A program made the translations under genes and the position numbers. This document shows positions 31,760 to 41,360 of a stretch of 64,000 nt of DNA, piece by piece; position 1 is the stretch's first letter; every line of letters starts with the position of its first letter. The stretch lies in the NCBI GenBank assembly GCA_020073085.1, contig JAIQFV010000006.1, forward strand, positions 213,058 to 277,057. The letters are read 5' to 3'. Source of the DNA: Terriglobia bacterium. GTDB lineage: Bacteria > Acidobacteriota > Terriglobia > JAIQFV01. The notes under the pieces are model-generated. The model ran no database searches and had not been told where the DNA came from. It was given only the letters and a program-made list of their open reading frames with translations.

Positions 31760-33169
31760 TCATTTCCAGCCCAGCGTTTCTTTGATCTCCTTCATGTCGA
31801 AAGCCCTCAGCGTCATGGCTGCAAGCGTGTAGATCACAAACCCTCCAAGAATCCGCGCCGAAATGCCCGTGCCTTTAGACCAGTACAGATAGGCCGCCAT
31901 AATTAGGCTGGCCAGAATGGGCTTCCAGAGGTGTCCCAGCAGCGGAAGGGCTGTCACCTTCCGGGCCACACCCTCATAAGTCAGGAGAAGCAACAACAGC
32001 TCTGAGATCACCGTGGCCACGGCCGAACCGACATAACTGTAACGGGGAATCAGGACGCAATTGAGCGTCACATTCACAAGGACCGCCGCCAGCGAAACCC
32101 AAAGGTTATAGTTTTGCAGTCCGTGGGACAGCAGGGTGACTCGGTATAGAACGCGACTCGACGACAGCGGAATAATCCATATGAGGATGGCGAGTGCGAC
32201 CGCACCTCCCGAGAAACGGGACCCGTACACCAGCCGGATGAGGGGACGGGAGACCATCGCACCCCCGACGGCCAGGGGCACCGCGAGCAACAGGGTATAC
32301 TTCTGCGTCCTGGTCGAGATGTGCTGCAGCATGGAAGGATTGCCCCTGCAGCGTGAAACCGCCGGCAATAGATTCCGGTTGTAGAGAAAAACGAAGGAAG
32401 AAAAGAAACCGATGAACTTGTAAGCTGCGCTGTACTGGCCAACGTCAGAGGCCGGTTTGAGAAAGCCGAGCAGGACCATGTCGAAGTTGATCATGATCAG
32501 CGTGAACACACTTGAGAGTCCCATCGGCAAAGAGCTCTTCAGGATCTTGGACCAGGCGTGGATCTCGAAAGTGAAACGAAGGGGCCCGATCTCCCTGCGG
32601 AATAGGAAAATAAGATACAGAGTGGACACGAACTCGCCGGTGATCTGGAAGACCGGGATCCAAAGATACTGAGTGGGCTGATTCAACAACGACAGCACCA
32701 ACGTGGAAAAGATCAACTGGCCCAGGACATTGGCGGCCGCGACGTATTTCATCTTTTCGACCGCTTGGAAGGCCCACTGCAAGGAAAACGCCGAGGAAAT
32801 GAGAGTCAACCCATAAAGCAGCATGAGCGCTTTGACCGACATCGGTTTGGTGAGCAGGGAAACGGTGAGGAGGAGGGCGGTGGCCGCCAAGAGGCTGGAA
32901 ACTAGCCGGAGGCCAAGAATGTTTGCGGTGTGGGCGGACGCCAGGGAACGATCGCGAGCCACCTCCTGGATCCCATACACATCAAGCCCCTGGTTGACGA
33001 TCAGACCGAAATAAAGCGTGAAGGCGACCGCAAAGGCGATGTCACCGAAGAGTTCGGTGCCCACGACCCGGGCCATATGCGCGAAGGCCAAAAACGCCAG
33101 GGCCTTCGCGGCCAGATCGCCAGTCGCCAGAACGGTGAAATTAAGCAGAAAGCTTCGGGCTTGCCCCAT
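31760..33169 (-). CDS. Oligosaccharide flippase (Wzx/MATE-like)
   Basis: 469 residues with about 12-14 hydrophobic segments across its length. The start (GQARSFLLNFTVLATGDLAAKALAFLAFAHMARVVG) is the usual beginning of PST/MOP-superfamily flippases, with GTELFGDIAFA and VYGIQEVAR as expected. Family members flip undecaprenyl-linked sugar units across the inner membrane for O-antigen, capsule or exopolysaccharide assembly. No glycosyltransferase genes are nearby within the window. The genes upstream on the same strand encode an ANL-type ligase (87 bp away) and an SLC13-like transporter, so the three may be one envelope-related transcription unit. The start ATG 33169 has only a weak ribosome-binding site. 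Confidence 0.85.
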   Translation of the reverse strand: MGQARSFLLNFTVLATGDLAAKALAFLAFAHMARVVGTELFGDIAFAVAFTLYFGLIVNQGLDVYGIQEVARDRSLASAHTANILGLRLVSSLLAATALLLTVSLLTKPMSVKALMLLYGLTLISSAFSLQWAFQAVEKMKYVAAANVLGQLIFSTLVLSLLNQPTQYLWIPVFQITGEFVSTLYLIFLFRREIGPLRFTFEIHAWSKILKSSLPMGLSSVFTLIMINFDMVLLGFLKPASDVGQYSAAYKFIGFFSSFVFLYNRNLLPAVSRCRGNPSMLQHISTRTQKYTLLLAVPLAVGGAMVSRPLIRLVYGSRFSGGAVALAILIWIIPLSSSRVLYRVTLLSHGLQNYNLWVSLAAVLVNVTLNCVLIPRYSYVGSAVATVISELLLLLLTYEGVARKVTALPLLGHLWKPILASLIMAAYLYWSKGTGISARILGGFVIYTLAAMTLRAFDMKEIKETLGWK

Positions 33170-33256
33170 GCTGTGTGTCTTTGTTCAAATCCCGTCCGTC
33201 GAGTTCTTATCGCCTCGAGCAGTTTTCAGTTCAGGGTGTCCGGTCTCCAGCAGCCC

Positions 33257-34837
33257 TCACGGCTTTCGGAGGATATGAAGGGGAAGGATCTTGGCCGCAC
33301 CCGAGGCGAACGGCTCACGACGAATCACGCGAAGCGTCCGGCCCTCCCGCCACCGCTCCGCCATCATGCTCTTCAAAGCCAGAGAAGTCCCGAGCTGATC
33401 CAGGACGGTCAGGATCAGGCGCTCCTCATCGAAGGCTCCAACCCGGGGGCTGACCACGATGTTGACTCGAGGCAGGCCATCCTCTTCCTCTTCAAGGAAC
33501 TGGTAGTCAGTGGCGTGCCCGCCGAACCGGGACGGTAGAACGTCCTCGACCAGCGAGATCAGCTCGCTTCCGAAGAATGTCATGCCCTCGCTGGTGAGCT
33601 TGTCGTAGCTGCGAATGTTCGTGATGTGCTGTTCAAAGCCCAGGTCCCCCCAGAGACAAGCGCACTTTCGTTTCTCGATTTTGCCATAATCATCGCTCTC
33701 GACATTGAGCAGAAGTTTGGGACAACTGGGGAGAAGAGTCGTATAGAGCAGGGCGTCAACGCAGAGGGTCGAGTTCAGAATCTGTTTCTTCCGTTGGAGG
33801 ACCGCCAGTTTGTCCGTCAGGAGATGGACATCATCCAGCGCGGCCGGCTCGCCGCAGGCCATCCCGATATTGCCGATCTCTCCCATGGAATATTGTGCAG
33901 CCGCTCTGCATCCGCTCTCCGCCACAATCTTCGCTTTGGCCGGCGTGTAAGGCTCGGAGTTGAGTCGGAATAAGGTCCCCGAGATATCCAGCCCCCGCTC
34001 CTGTGCAGCCAGACACACACGCACTCCAGAGCTTGGATTGGTGTGGAGTTCCGCGGGGTTCCCTCCTTTTCTTTTTGCAGCCAGCCAAAGAGCGACCTTA
34101 TGGGCGTCCTCCAGTGGCGTGTATTCCGGATTTGGCAGCGGGTTCCCGCACAGCCGGCTGCCATAAAGTGCATATTTCGTGAAAACGAAGTACTTCAGTG
34201 TCTTGGGGCGGACGACCAAAGGACTGAGCGAAAACCATTTTTCAATTCGCTGATCAATCTTGGCGGATCGGAGCAGGTGCTTCAAACCGCTCACCACCGG
34301 CGGAACCCCATACCAAATCGCAACCGGCCTGCCCTGTAGCCCCAAGCATTCGATCGACAGGAAGTGGTATGCCGCCTCATGTGTCAACAGGTCAAAATCG
34401 ACGATGATCCGGGTGCCCACGCCCCGGGAACCTGCGGTCTGGAGCTCATAGTCTCGTGCCAGAAGGGGATTGTGGAAATCCTCGGGTCGCACCTTGAAGC
34501 TTAGCCCGGGGCGATGAACCGGCCGGCGCCCCTTGAACTCCTCAAACGTCACGTAGACCCCCGCATCATAGAGCTTGCCAAGCGTGGTTTCCAGGCCCTC
34601 GCGGCGTACCAGGGCCGCGACCGTCGGGAAGTCAATGCCGGCGTGTTTCAGGAGCCTGGCATACGGACTGCGAGGATTACCATAAATCCCCCGCTCCACT
34701 ACCCGGAGAAAGGATTCGTTCCGGTCCTGCAATTGACGCTGTATTCTCCGGCGGCAATCCTCCGGAGTGAGCGGTTGTCCCAGGAACCTCCGAAGGCCGG
34801 AGAAGTACCTGAAAAACATCTTTAAGTCATCGATCAT
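33257..34837 (-). CDS. ANL-superfamily adenylate-forming ligase, PaaK/LuxE/CapK-like
   Basis: 526 residues from ATG 34837 (a frame 19 codons longer exists; ATG six codons downstream also possible). The N-terminal 110 residues are helical. The core matches adenylating enzymes of the PaaK/CapK type: LQTAGSRGVGTRIIVDFDLLTHEA for the P-loop-like substrate binding, LFRLNSEPYTPAKAKIVAESGCRA, and YSMGEIGNIGMACGE as the A5-type motif that holds the adenine and ribose. The C-terminal small domain follows from about 440. Such enzymes activate a carboxylate with ATP and pass it to CoA, a thiol or a carrier. In polysaccharide loci CapK-like proteins are common but their reaction is mostly unknown. The flippase downstream suggests an envelope modification role (inference). 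Confidence 0.68.
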   Translation of the reverse strand: MIDDLKMFFRYFSGLRRFLGQPLTPEDCRRRIQRQLQDRNESFLRVVERGIYGNPRSPYARLLKHAGIDFPTVAALVRREGLETTLGKLYDAGVYVTFEEFKGRRPVHRPGLSFKVRPEDFHNPLLARDYELQTAGSRGVGTRIIVDFDLLTHEAAYHFLSIECLGLQGRPVAIWYGVPPVVSGLKHLLRSAKIDQRIEKWFSLSPLVVRPKTLKYFVFTKYALYGSRLCGNPLPNPEYTPLEDAHKVALWLAAKRKGGNPAELHTNPSSGVRVCLAAQERGLDISGTLFRLNSEPYTPAKAKIVAESGCRAAAQYSMGEIGNIGMACGEPAALDDVHLLTDKLAVLQRKKQILNSTLCVDALLYTTLLPSCPKLLLNVESDDYGKIEKRKCACLWGDLGFEQHITNIRSYDKLTSEGMTFFGSELISLVEDVLPSRFGGHATDYQFLEEEEDGLPRVNIVVSPRVGAFDEERLILTVLDQLGTSLALKSMMAERWREGRTLRVIRREPFASGAAKILPLHILRKP

Positions 34838-34934
34838 GGAAGTCCAGCGTCCATGGAATATCCAGATTTTCAATTCTGGCCAACATGGGATCATTGCACC
34901 GGCGAAGTCTCATCGGCAATCAGGATTAACAACC

Positions 34935-36365
34935 TCAATACCGTATCAGGCCGATGAGCGGCCAGTACCACACCAGCAGAATCAGAAGAACCAGAAATTC
35001 AACCACCGCCAGGCAGAGTCCGACCTTCAAGAAATCGCGGGCCTGAAAATAACCGAACGAGAACCCGGCGATCGTTGCACCGGACTGGTAAACGAAAATC
35101 TTTCCCGTCAGGGCGAGCGTCCAAACCAATCCTGCGGCCACGGGATTCCAGTGGTGTGCCAATGCAAAGTTCATTACCGTCGGCATCGAGGTGGCAAGGG
35201 TGGTTGGATCGCTCGGGACCAGGAGGTGATAGGAAAAGGAGGTCCAGTACAACACAATGGCAGACGGCAGGAAGCTGTAGGCCCACGGCCCCCAGCAAAA
35301 GGTGAGTGCTTGTGTGACCACGGCCAGGGCGCCCGTCTTCATTAATCCGTCACCCAGGCTCAATGCGGAAGCCGTAAAAATGAAGGGGAGGAAGTTGATC
35401 TGTTTCAGATCCTCCGGTTCCAACACCCCGATTCGTGGCAAGGTGGCCACGAGAGCAATCCCCAGCGCCACCACCGCGGGATGGATATGATGGATGAAGT
35501 CGGTCACCCAAAGAAGGAGGGCTGCTACAAGAAGAATGGCGCATCGCTTTTCGACGGAGCCCCAGGCTTCCCTCTGCCGCTGCCCTGCCCCCGAAGGCCC
35601 TTGGCTGGATCCTGATTTGAGGGGATCCGCGGGAAAGAGCCACACAATGACCAGCCAGCAAGCAAGAAGGCTGACGACGAGGGCCGGAAACATGGCAAAA
35701 AACCACTGACTCCAATAGACCGACGCCCGCCCGACCTTTTCAATGATCCCCTGGGCCACAATCGTCGAACCCCCCGTGATCATTAATTTGTCGAAGAGGG
35801 TGGAAGAGAAGGTGAGTGCGACAAAGAGGCCTCGTGCCGGCAGGTCCTCCGGTCCCCAGCCCCGCGAGGAGACGACTCCAAGACCGATTCCCGCCAGGAT
35901 GATCACGCGGGCGATCCCGGAGGGAACCAGGAAGTTCAACAGAAGACTCGTCAGAAGAAAACTCAGAACAAGCCGGGAATAAGACAGCCCGGAGCGGCCC
36001 ATCAGCCATCCCGCCAATCGATGGGCAAGGCGCGTCTTCGTCATCATCAGGCCGAAGAGCCCTGTCGCGAAAACAAACCAGGCCGAAATATTGGTGAATC
36101 CCCCGAACGCGGTGGAAGAAGGTACCCTGACCACGGTCCAGAAGAGATAACATCCGATGAGTCCGGTGATCGCGTGGGGAAGTATCCGGGCCACCCACAT
36201 GATCAGCACGAGAAGACTGACTGCGAGCGCGTGTCGGGCGTCGGGTTGGATCGAGGAAGGATAGAACCACAGGGCAATGGTCAGCACGAGTGCCAGACTG
36301 AAAACAAGAATCCTCGCCCGCGAGTTCCTCAACCCCCCATCTTGGTGGCCTTGGAATGTCGTCAT
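34935..36365 (-). CDS. SLC13/DASS-like anion transporter
   Basis: 476 residues from ATG 36365; an in-frame TTG lies eight codons earlier with GAGGAAG near it, so the start is unsure. About 11-13 transmembrane segments span the protein. The layout agrees with divalent anion:sodium symporters: a first half with AFGGFTNISAWFVFATGLFGLMMTKTRLAHRLAGWL, an inner hydrophilic loop near residues 250-275, and a repeated second half with INFLPFIFTASALSLGDGLMKTGA and HLLVPSDPTTLATSMPTVMN (compare the SNT-type motifs that bind sodium and carboxylate; here SDPTT). The substrates of relatives are dicarboxylates, citrate or sulfate. The ligase and flippase genes lie downstream on the same strand. Confidence 0.75.
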   Translation of the reverse strand: MTTFQGHQDGGLRNSRARILVFSLALVLTIALWFYPSSIQPDARHALAVSLLVLIMWVARILPHAITGLIGCYLFWTVVRVPSSTAFGGFTNISAWFVFATGLFGLMMTKTRLAHRLAGWLMGRSGLSYSRLVLSFLLTSLLLNFLVPSGIARVIILAGIGLGVVSSRGWGPEDLPARGLFVALTFSSTLFDKLMITGGSTIVAQGIIEKVGRASVYWSQWFFAMFPALVVSLLACWLVIVWLFPADPLKSGSSQGPSGAGQRQREAWGSVEKRCAILLVAALLLWVTDFIHHIHPAVVALGIALVATLPRIGVLEPEDLKQINFLPFIFTASALSLGDGLMKTGALAVVTQALTFCWGPWAYSFLPSAIVLYWTSFSYHLLVPSDPTTLATSMPTVMNFALAHHWNPVAAGLVWTLALTGKIFVYQSGATIAGFSFGYFQARDFLKVGLCLAVVEFLVLLILLVWYWPLIGLIRY

Positions 36366-37013
36366 CAACAGAGTCCGCTTCCTCGGCAAGACCGCGGCAT
36401 TGCATTTGAAGACAGGAGGAATTCCCCCTTTTTTCGCTTCCCAGATGACAGGCTGTTACCCCGGGCGTTGGCTCGCGCCGAACCACCCTCCCGGACCAGG
36501 TGTGGAGAGCATTCACACTCTGCCATGGAGTGTCACAAAGTTCTGAATGCTTCGGGCCATGATGTTAACTCACATTGCATCTTGTCTCAAGCTCTCGGGA
36601 CTTCAGCCCTCGGGATTTCGGGATTTGAATTTCATGACAAATCTCCCCACGACGTGACGCCGCAACGGATTCAAGTGAATTTTCCTTGAATTCGAGGAGG
36701 TCAAGTTCTACACTTCTGGTCGGCCGGGCGATCCCCCATTTAATTCGCCTTGCTTAATCATCTCCCGACTCAACCGGCCAGGTACAGAGTCTCCACAGTA
36801 ACAAGTGTTTGTTTATTCCTTAAGGCAGGTGCCTGCGGGGGGTGCCATTGTTCCTATCCTCTTCAACCCGGTTGTGCAAGTTCGGAGGTGTCCGCGAATT
36901 CCTGGGTGTCGGCGCGGCCAAGACGGGTTGATTTAGTTCCAATTGCGCCCTCTCCCGGCCATAAACACGTTTTTATTGGAAGGCAGCCCCATTCTTTTTC
37001 AAAGGACAACATT
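36366..37013. other. 648-bp divergent intergenic region
   Basis: The region lies between the SLC13-like gene (minus) and the transglutaminase/TPR gene (plus). The plus frame stays open from 36750, but the signal peptide and ribosome-binding site place the true start at 37014, so 36750-37013 is leader. No RNA or clear operator seen. Confidence 0.45.
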
Positions 37014-40000
37014 GTGAATAGTTTATTCATCAATTTGACGCGGCGGCTTTGTCTTATTCTCGCTTGTACCCTGAGTGTGATCTCCTACGCGGCTGACGGC
37101 ACACAATTCTGGGACAAGCCGCATTTCTCGACTGATCCGACGGCTCTGTACCATGCCGCTTCGGCGAGCACTCTTGCCCCGGGTGTAGATGTTTACGTGC
37201 TCGTGGATGAAGAGCGTTACGTATTCGAGGCGGACGGGAGGGCGGTTCATACACGGTATCTCGTCTACAAAGTCCTTACAAAAGAAGGGGCAGAACAATG
37301 GGATGAAATTTCTCTGGGATGGGCACCCTGGCACGAAGATCGCCCCCTCATCCGGGCTCGGGTCATTACGCCGGACCAGACCGTCCATCTCCTCGACGAG
37401 AAAGCGATCCTTGATGCACCCTCCGGAGAGAATCAGGGCGACATTTACAGTGACCGGCGTGTGATTCGCGCTCCCTTACCTGCCATCGCACCGGGCTCGC
37501 TGGTTGAGGAAGAGGATAGCTCGACCAAAAGGCCGGTCTTTGTCGGCGCAGGGATTGTGGGGGGCTTCGGCTTTGGACGCGGGGTTCCGGTGGAGCACTC
37601 CCGCCTGGTCCTGGATGCGCCCACCTCTCTTGCGGTTCGGTATCGCCTGCAATTACTGCCTGATCTGAAGCCGCAGCGCGTCGAACAGGATGGTCGCGTG
37701 CGAATTACCTTCGATTCCGGATTTCTTGAGGCACTCGATCCGGCGGATAACAATCTGCCCAGCGATATGGCGGCCTATCCGCATGTGTCCTTTTCAACGG
37801 GGAGCTCATGGCAGCAGGTGGCTGAAGAATACGACAAGATTGTCGACAACAGAATGTCGGCCGCAAGTATCAAGCCGTTGACGGAAAAACTGACTGCAGG
37901 AAAAACCTCGCGTCCGGACAAGGCCGCGGCCCTTCTCGAGTTCTTGAATCATGAAGTCAGGTATACCGGAGTGGAATTGGGTGATGCCGCCATCGTTCCC
38001 CAATCCCCTGCTGACACCCTGAAACACAAATATGGCGATTGCAAGGATAAGGCGACCTTGTTGGTTGCGATGTTGCGGGCTTCGGAAATCCCTGCGTATG
38101 TGGCAGTGCTTAATGTAGGACCGGGAGAGGATGTCTCGCCCGACCTTCCGGGGATGAGCGTGTTTGATCATGCCATTGTCTTTGTTCCCGGGAGTCCAGA
38201 CCTGTGGATCGACGCCACCGATGAGTATGCTCGTCTCGGTCAACTCCCCTCGCAGGACCAGGGACGGTTGGCGCTCATTGTCCGCCCGGGAACCAATTCG
38301 CTGCTGCGCACGCCGGAATCCTCGTCCGACGACAACCGGCTGGTGGAAAGGCGAGAATTCTATCTGGCGGAAAACGGACCGGCGCGGATAGTGGAGATTT
38401 CCGAACCGCATGGAAGCCTTGAGTCCCAATACCGCCGGTACTATGCAGATCAAGAAAATAAAGACCGCAAGAAGGGCTTGACGGAGTACGTCAAAGCGCA
38501 ATATCTGGCAGACAAACTGGAAAAGCTGGACCGGTCTGATCCGTCGGATCTGTCAAAACAGTTCAGGCTTGAGTTGGAGGTGGTCAAAGCCAAGCGTGCC
38601 TACACTGAACTTGATGGCGCCGTGGCTGCGATTCGCCTGGACACGCTTTATGATCGCCTTCCGCGAGAACTTCAGCAGCGCGAGGAAGAACCGAACAAGA
38701 GCACGGAGACGTCCACCGGAAAGCCCAAGAAGAAACGCACCGCCGATTATCAGTTGGGGCACGCCTTTGCCACCGAGTGGCAATACACGATTTTCCCCCC
38801 GGCGGGTTTCCGCCCCAAGCCGCTCCCCCCAAACGTCAAGCTCTCGCTGGGTCCTGCCGTCCTCACCGAGGAGTTCTCAGGGGACAAGGGTGGAGTGGTC
38901 CACGCGTTGATTCGGTTTGACACCGTGAAGCGCCGTCTCTCCGTTTCGGAAGCGACCGAGATGCGAAACCGAATTGCTCAATCGCACGAAGAGAGAGCCA
39001 TTCTCATTTACTTCGAACCGGTCGCCCGGGCGCTGTTCAATGAAGGAAAGGTCCGAGAGTCCTTCCAGGCGTACCGGGATCTCGTCGCCCAACATCCCAA
39101 GGAGGCTGTCCACCATCTCCAGATTGCGGGGGCACTCCTCGCCGCAGGGATGGGGGAAGCAGCGCGCGAGGAGGCACGGCTGGCGGTAAGACTGGAGCCG
39201 GGTTCAGCCCTGGCCCAGAAGACGCTAGCAGAAATCCTGGAGCACGATCTCGTGGGACGAAACCTCCGCCACGGCAGCGACTACGCGGGAGCCGTCGCAG
39301 CCTCTCGTGCGGCCGAGAAGCTCGATCCCGATGATAAAGCCATCGCGGGAAACCTCGCGATCCTGCTCGAATACAACCGCGATGGGATGCGGTACGGCCC
39401 CGGGGCCATGCTCAAAGAGTCCATCGCCGAGTACCAGAGCCTGAGCCGGGAGGAATTGACCCGGCTGGGACTCCAGAACAATCTGGCTTACACCCTCATG
39501 TATGCCGGTGAGTTTGCGGAGGCTCGAAAAAATGCCGAGCCATTGAACCCTCCCCCCACGGCCCTGATCGTGGCCTGTGAGGCCGCCCTGAATGGACCCC
39601 AGGCGGGCATGACCGAAGCCAACAAGCGGAGCAACGGGGAGGCCGAATTGAAACAAACCCTCAAGACCGCCGGAGAAATGCTGTTCAATCTCCGCAAGTA
39701 CTCCACGGCAGCCGATCTCATGTCGGCGGGAGCCGCGGGAGATACCGCTTCTCAGACGGTCGCTTTGGCTTCGACGCTGAGGAAATTGCGGCCTCATGAG
39801 TCCCTCCATTTCAGCGATGACCCCAGCGGGACCGTCCTGCAGTTCTTCCTGGCGCTGACCAACGAAGATCTCAATATGGAAAAAATACTCAGCTTTGCAA
39901 GTCGTAACGGGCGGGCCGGCATGCTGCTGGATGACAAGGAAGAGCCCGACAAATCCTTGAAGGAAGCGCGGGAGTTGAGAAGAACTCTCAAACGCTCCGG

Positions 40001-41171
40001 TTTGTCGATCGATGTCATGATCGACCTGATGATGCAAAACATCGAGCCGAAGGCGGAAGGGGATGACGCTTCCGGGTACCGAGTGACTCTGCGTATCCCC
40101 GGCACTAAGGATATGCCGATGTTCGTTGTAAAAGAGGAGGGGAAATACAAGGTTCTTGATTCTTCCAAAGACCCGAACGCGCTCGGACTGGAGCTGCTGG
40201 ATCGTCTGGCGGTGAATAACCTTGCCGGCGCACGCGTTTTGCTGGACTGGCTGCGCGAGGCTCAGCATCTGGAGGGAGGCGACGATCCCCTCGCCGGCAC
40301 CGCATTCCCCCGGTTGTGGACAAGAGGCAAAGAGGCTGACGCCAACCAGATGAGGCGCGCGGCGGCGGCTATCCTGGTTCAAACCAAATCGACCTCTCAG
40401 CAAGGCGTCTCAATCCTCGAGGCGGCGCGGAATTCGGCCGGGAGCGATGCCGAGAAGCTGAATATCGCGATTGGATTGCTTCAGGGCTACAACAATCTGG
40501 AGGATTACGAAGGGCTGTTCAAGGTGTCCTCCGAATTGGCAAAGCTGTATCCCGAATCGAGGCGGGCGTTTCTTGATGAATCGCTCGCCTTGCTGGGGCT
40601 CCGGCGTTTCCAGGACGCCGACAAGGGCGCCAACGAAAGACTCAAACGTATGCCGGGGGACTTGGATGCCATGCGCGTTCTGGTGGGATCGGCGGTCGCT
40701 CGCGAAGATTATGTGCTCGCCCACGATTTGGGCCGCAAGATTGTGGATGCCGGGAAAGCCGAGTTCCAGGACCTCAACTCTTTGGCTTGGAGTGCCCTCT
40801 ATACCGGCAAGGTGGTCAACGATGACATCGAGGACGCCATTAAGGCATCGCAAATGAGCAAGAATGATGCCCACGTGTTGCATACCCTCGGCTGCGTATA
40901 CGCCGAGGTGGGTAAAACCAAGGAAGCCCGCGAGTTGCTGATCCAGGCCATGGACCTTCTGAACCTCGACGAGCCCGATCCGGACTACTGGTACGCTTTC
41001 GGACGCATCGCAGAACAATACGGAGTGCGGGAGGTCGCCCTGGCGAACTATGCCCGCGTCGAGAAGCCCAAGAAAGCGAGGGCAATCCCCGGTTCTTCTT
41101 ATCGCCTCGCGCAGAACCGGCTGAAGAATCTCGGAAGCCCCGCAAATGAGCCCACTCCGAACGTGAAATAA
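37014..41171 (+). CDS. Exported DUF3857/transglutaminase-like protein with long TPR region
   Basis: 1,385 residues from GTG 37014, chosen for AAAGGAC upstream and because the first 28 residues are then a normal signal peptide (INLTRRLCLILACTLSVISYA). Residues about 55-230 look like DUF3857 (VYVLVDEERYVFEADGRAVHTRYLVYKV, DRRVIRAPLPAIAPGSLVEEE). A transglutaminase-like papain fold follows with Cys near 344 (HKYGDCKDKATLL), His near 386 (SVFDHAIVFV) and Asp near 401 (LWIDATDEY), so the triad is present. From about 670 to the end there are TPR-like helical repeats (GKVRESFQAYRDLVAQHPKE, AREEARLAVRLEPGSA, EVGKTKEARELLIQA). Members of this architecture are common in Acidobacteriota and Bacteroidota but uncharacterised. 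It probably works in the periplasm. Confidence 0.85.
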   Translation: MNSLFINLTRRLCLILACTLSVISYAADGTQFWDKPHFSTDPTALYHAASASTLAPGVDVYVLVDEERYVFEADGRAVHTRYLVYKVLTKEGAEQWDEISLGWAPWHEDRPLIRARVITPDQTVHLLDEKAILDAPSGENQGDIYSDRRVIRAPLPAIAPGSLVEEEDSSTKRPVFVGAGIVGGFGFGRGVPVEHSRLVLDAPTSLAVRYRLQLLPDLKPQRVEQDGRVRITFDSGFLEALDPADNNLPSDMAAYPHVSFSTGSSWQQVAEEYDKIVDNRMSAASIKPLTEKLTAGKTSRPDKAAALLEFLNHEVRYTGVELGDAAIVPQSPADTLKHKYGDCKDKATLLVAMLRASEIPAYVAVLNVGPGEDVSPDLPGMSVFDHAIVFVPGSPDLWIDATDEYARLGQLPSQDQGRLALIVRPGTNSLLRTPESSSDDNRLVERREFYLAENGPARIVEISEPHGSLESQYRRYYADQENKDRKKGLTEYVKAQYLADKLEKLDRSDPSDLSKQFRLELEVVKAKRAYTELDGAVAAIRLDTLYDRLPRELQQREEEPNKSTETSTGKPKKKRTADYQLGHAFATEWQYTIFPPAGFRPKPLPPNVKLSLGPAVLTEEFSGDKGGVVHALIRFDTVKRRLSVSEATEMRNRIAQSHEERAILIYFEPVARALFNEGKVRESFQAYRDLVAQHPKEAVHHLQIAGALLAAGMGEAAREEARLAVRLEPGSALAQKTLAEILEHDLVGRNLRHGSDYAGAVAASRAAEKLDPDDKAIAGNLAILLEYNRDGMRYGPGAMLKESIAEYQSLSREELTRLGLQNNLAYTLMYAGEFAEARKNAEPLNPPPTALIVACEAALNGPQAGMTEANKRSNGEAELKQTLKTAGEMLFNLRKYSTAADLMSAGAAGDTASQTVALASTLRKLRPHESLHFSDDPSGTVLQFFLALTNEDLNMEKILSFASRNGRAGMLLDDKEEPDKSLKEARELRRTLKRSGLSIDVMIDLMMQNIEPKAEGDDASGYRVTLRIPGTKDMPMFVVKEEGKYKVLDSSKDPNALGLELLDRLAVNNLAGARVLLDWLREAQHLEGGDDPLAGTAFPRLWTRGKEADANQMRRAAAAILVQTKSTSQQGVSILEAARNSAGSDAEKLNIAIGLLQGYNNLEDYEGLFKVSSELAKLYPESRRAFLDESLALLGLRRFQDADKGANERLKRMPGDLDAMRVLVGSAVAREDYVLAHDLGRKIVDAGKAEFQDLNSLAWSALYTGKVVNDDIEDAIKASQMSKNDAHVLHTLGCVYAEVGKTKEARELLIQAMDLLNLDEPDPDYWYAFGRIAEQYGVREVALANYARVEKPKKARAIPGSSYRLAQNRLKNLGSPANEPTPNVK

Positions 41172-41197
41172 ATAGTACGGACAGGAACCACTCCAGG

Positions 41198-41228
41198 GAC
41201 TTCCGACCTCGATCGGGCTTCGGAAGTC
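41198..41228 (+). terminator. Putative terminator after the transglutaminase/TPR gene
   Basis: GACTTCCGA and TCGGAAGTC form a perfect 9-bp stem with a 13-base loop, followed by a pyrimidine-rich stretch (TCTCTCCCTTCCCGATTTTCC region). It lies 27 bp after the stop codon. The T-run is imperfect. Confidence 0.5.
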
Positions 41229-41360
41229 TCTCTCCCTTCCCGATTTTCCATTCTCCTGGCGCCCTGGGAAAACCAAAAAAGACCTTGAAACTGCTTCCTT
41301 TGCGGGGCGGTCGCGAGTTATTCTTGCACGGAAATTTTCAAATCGATGGAGAGGAAACAG

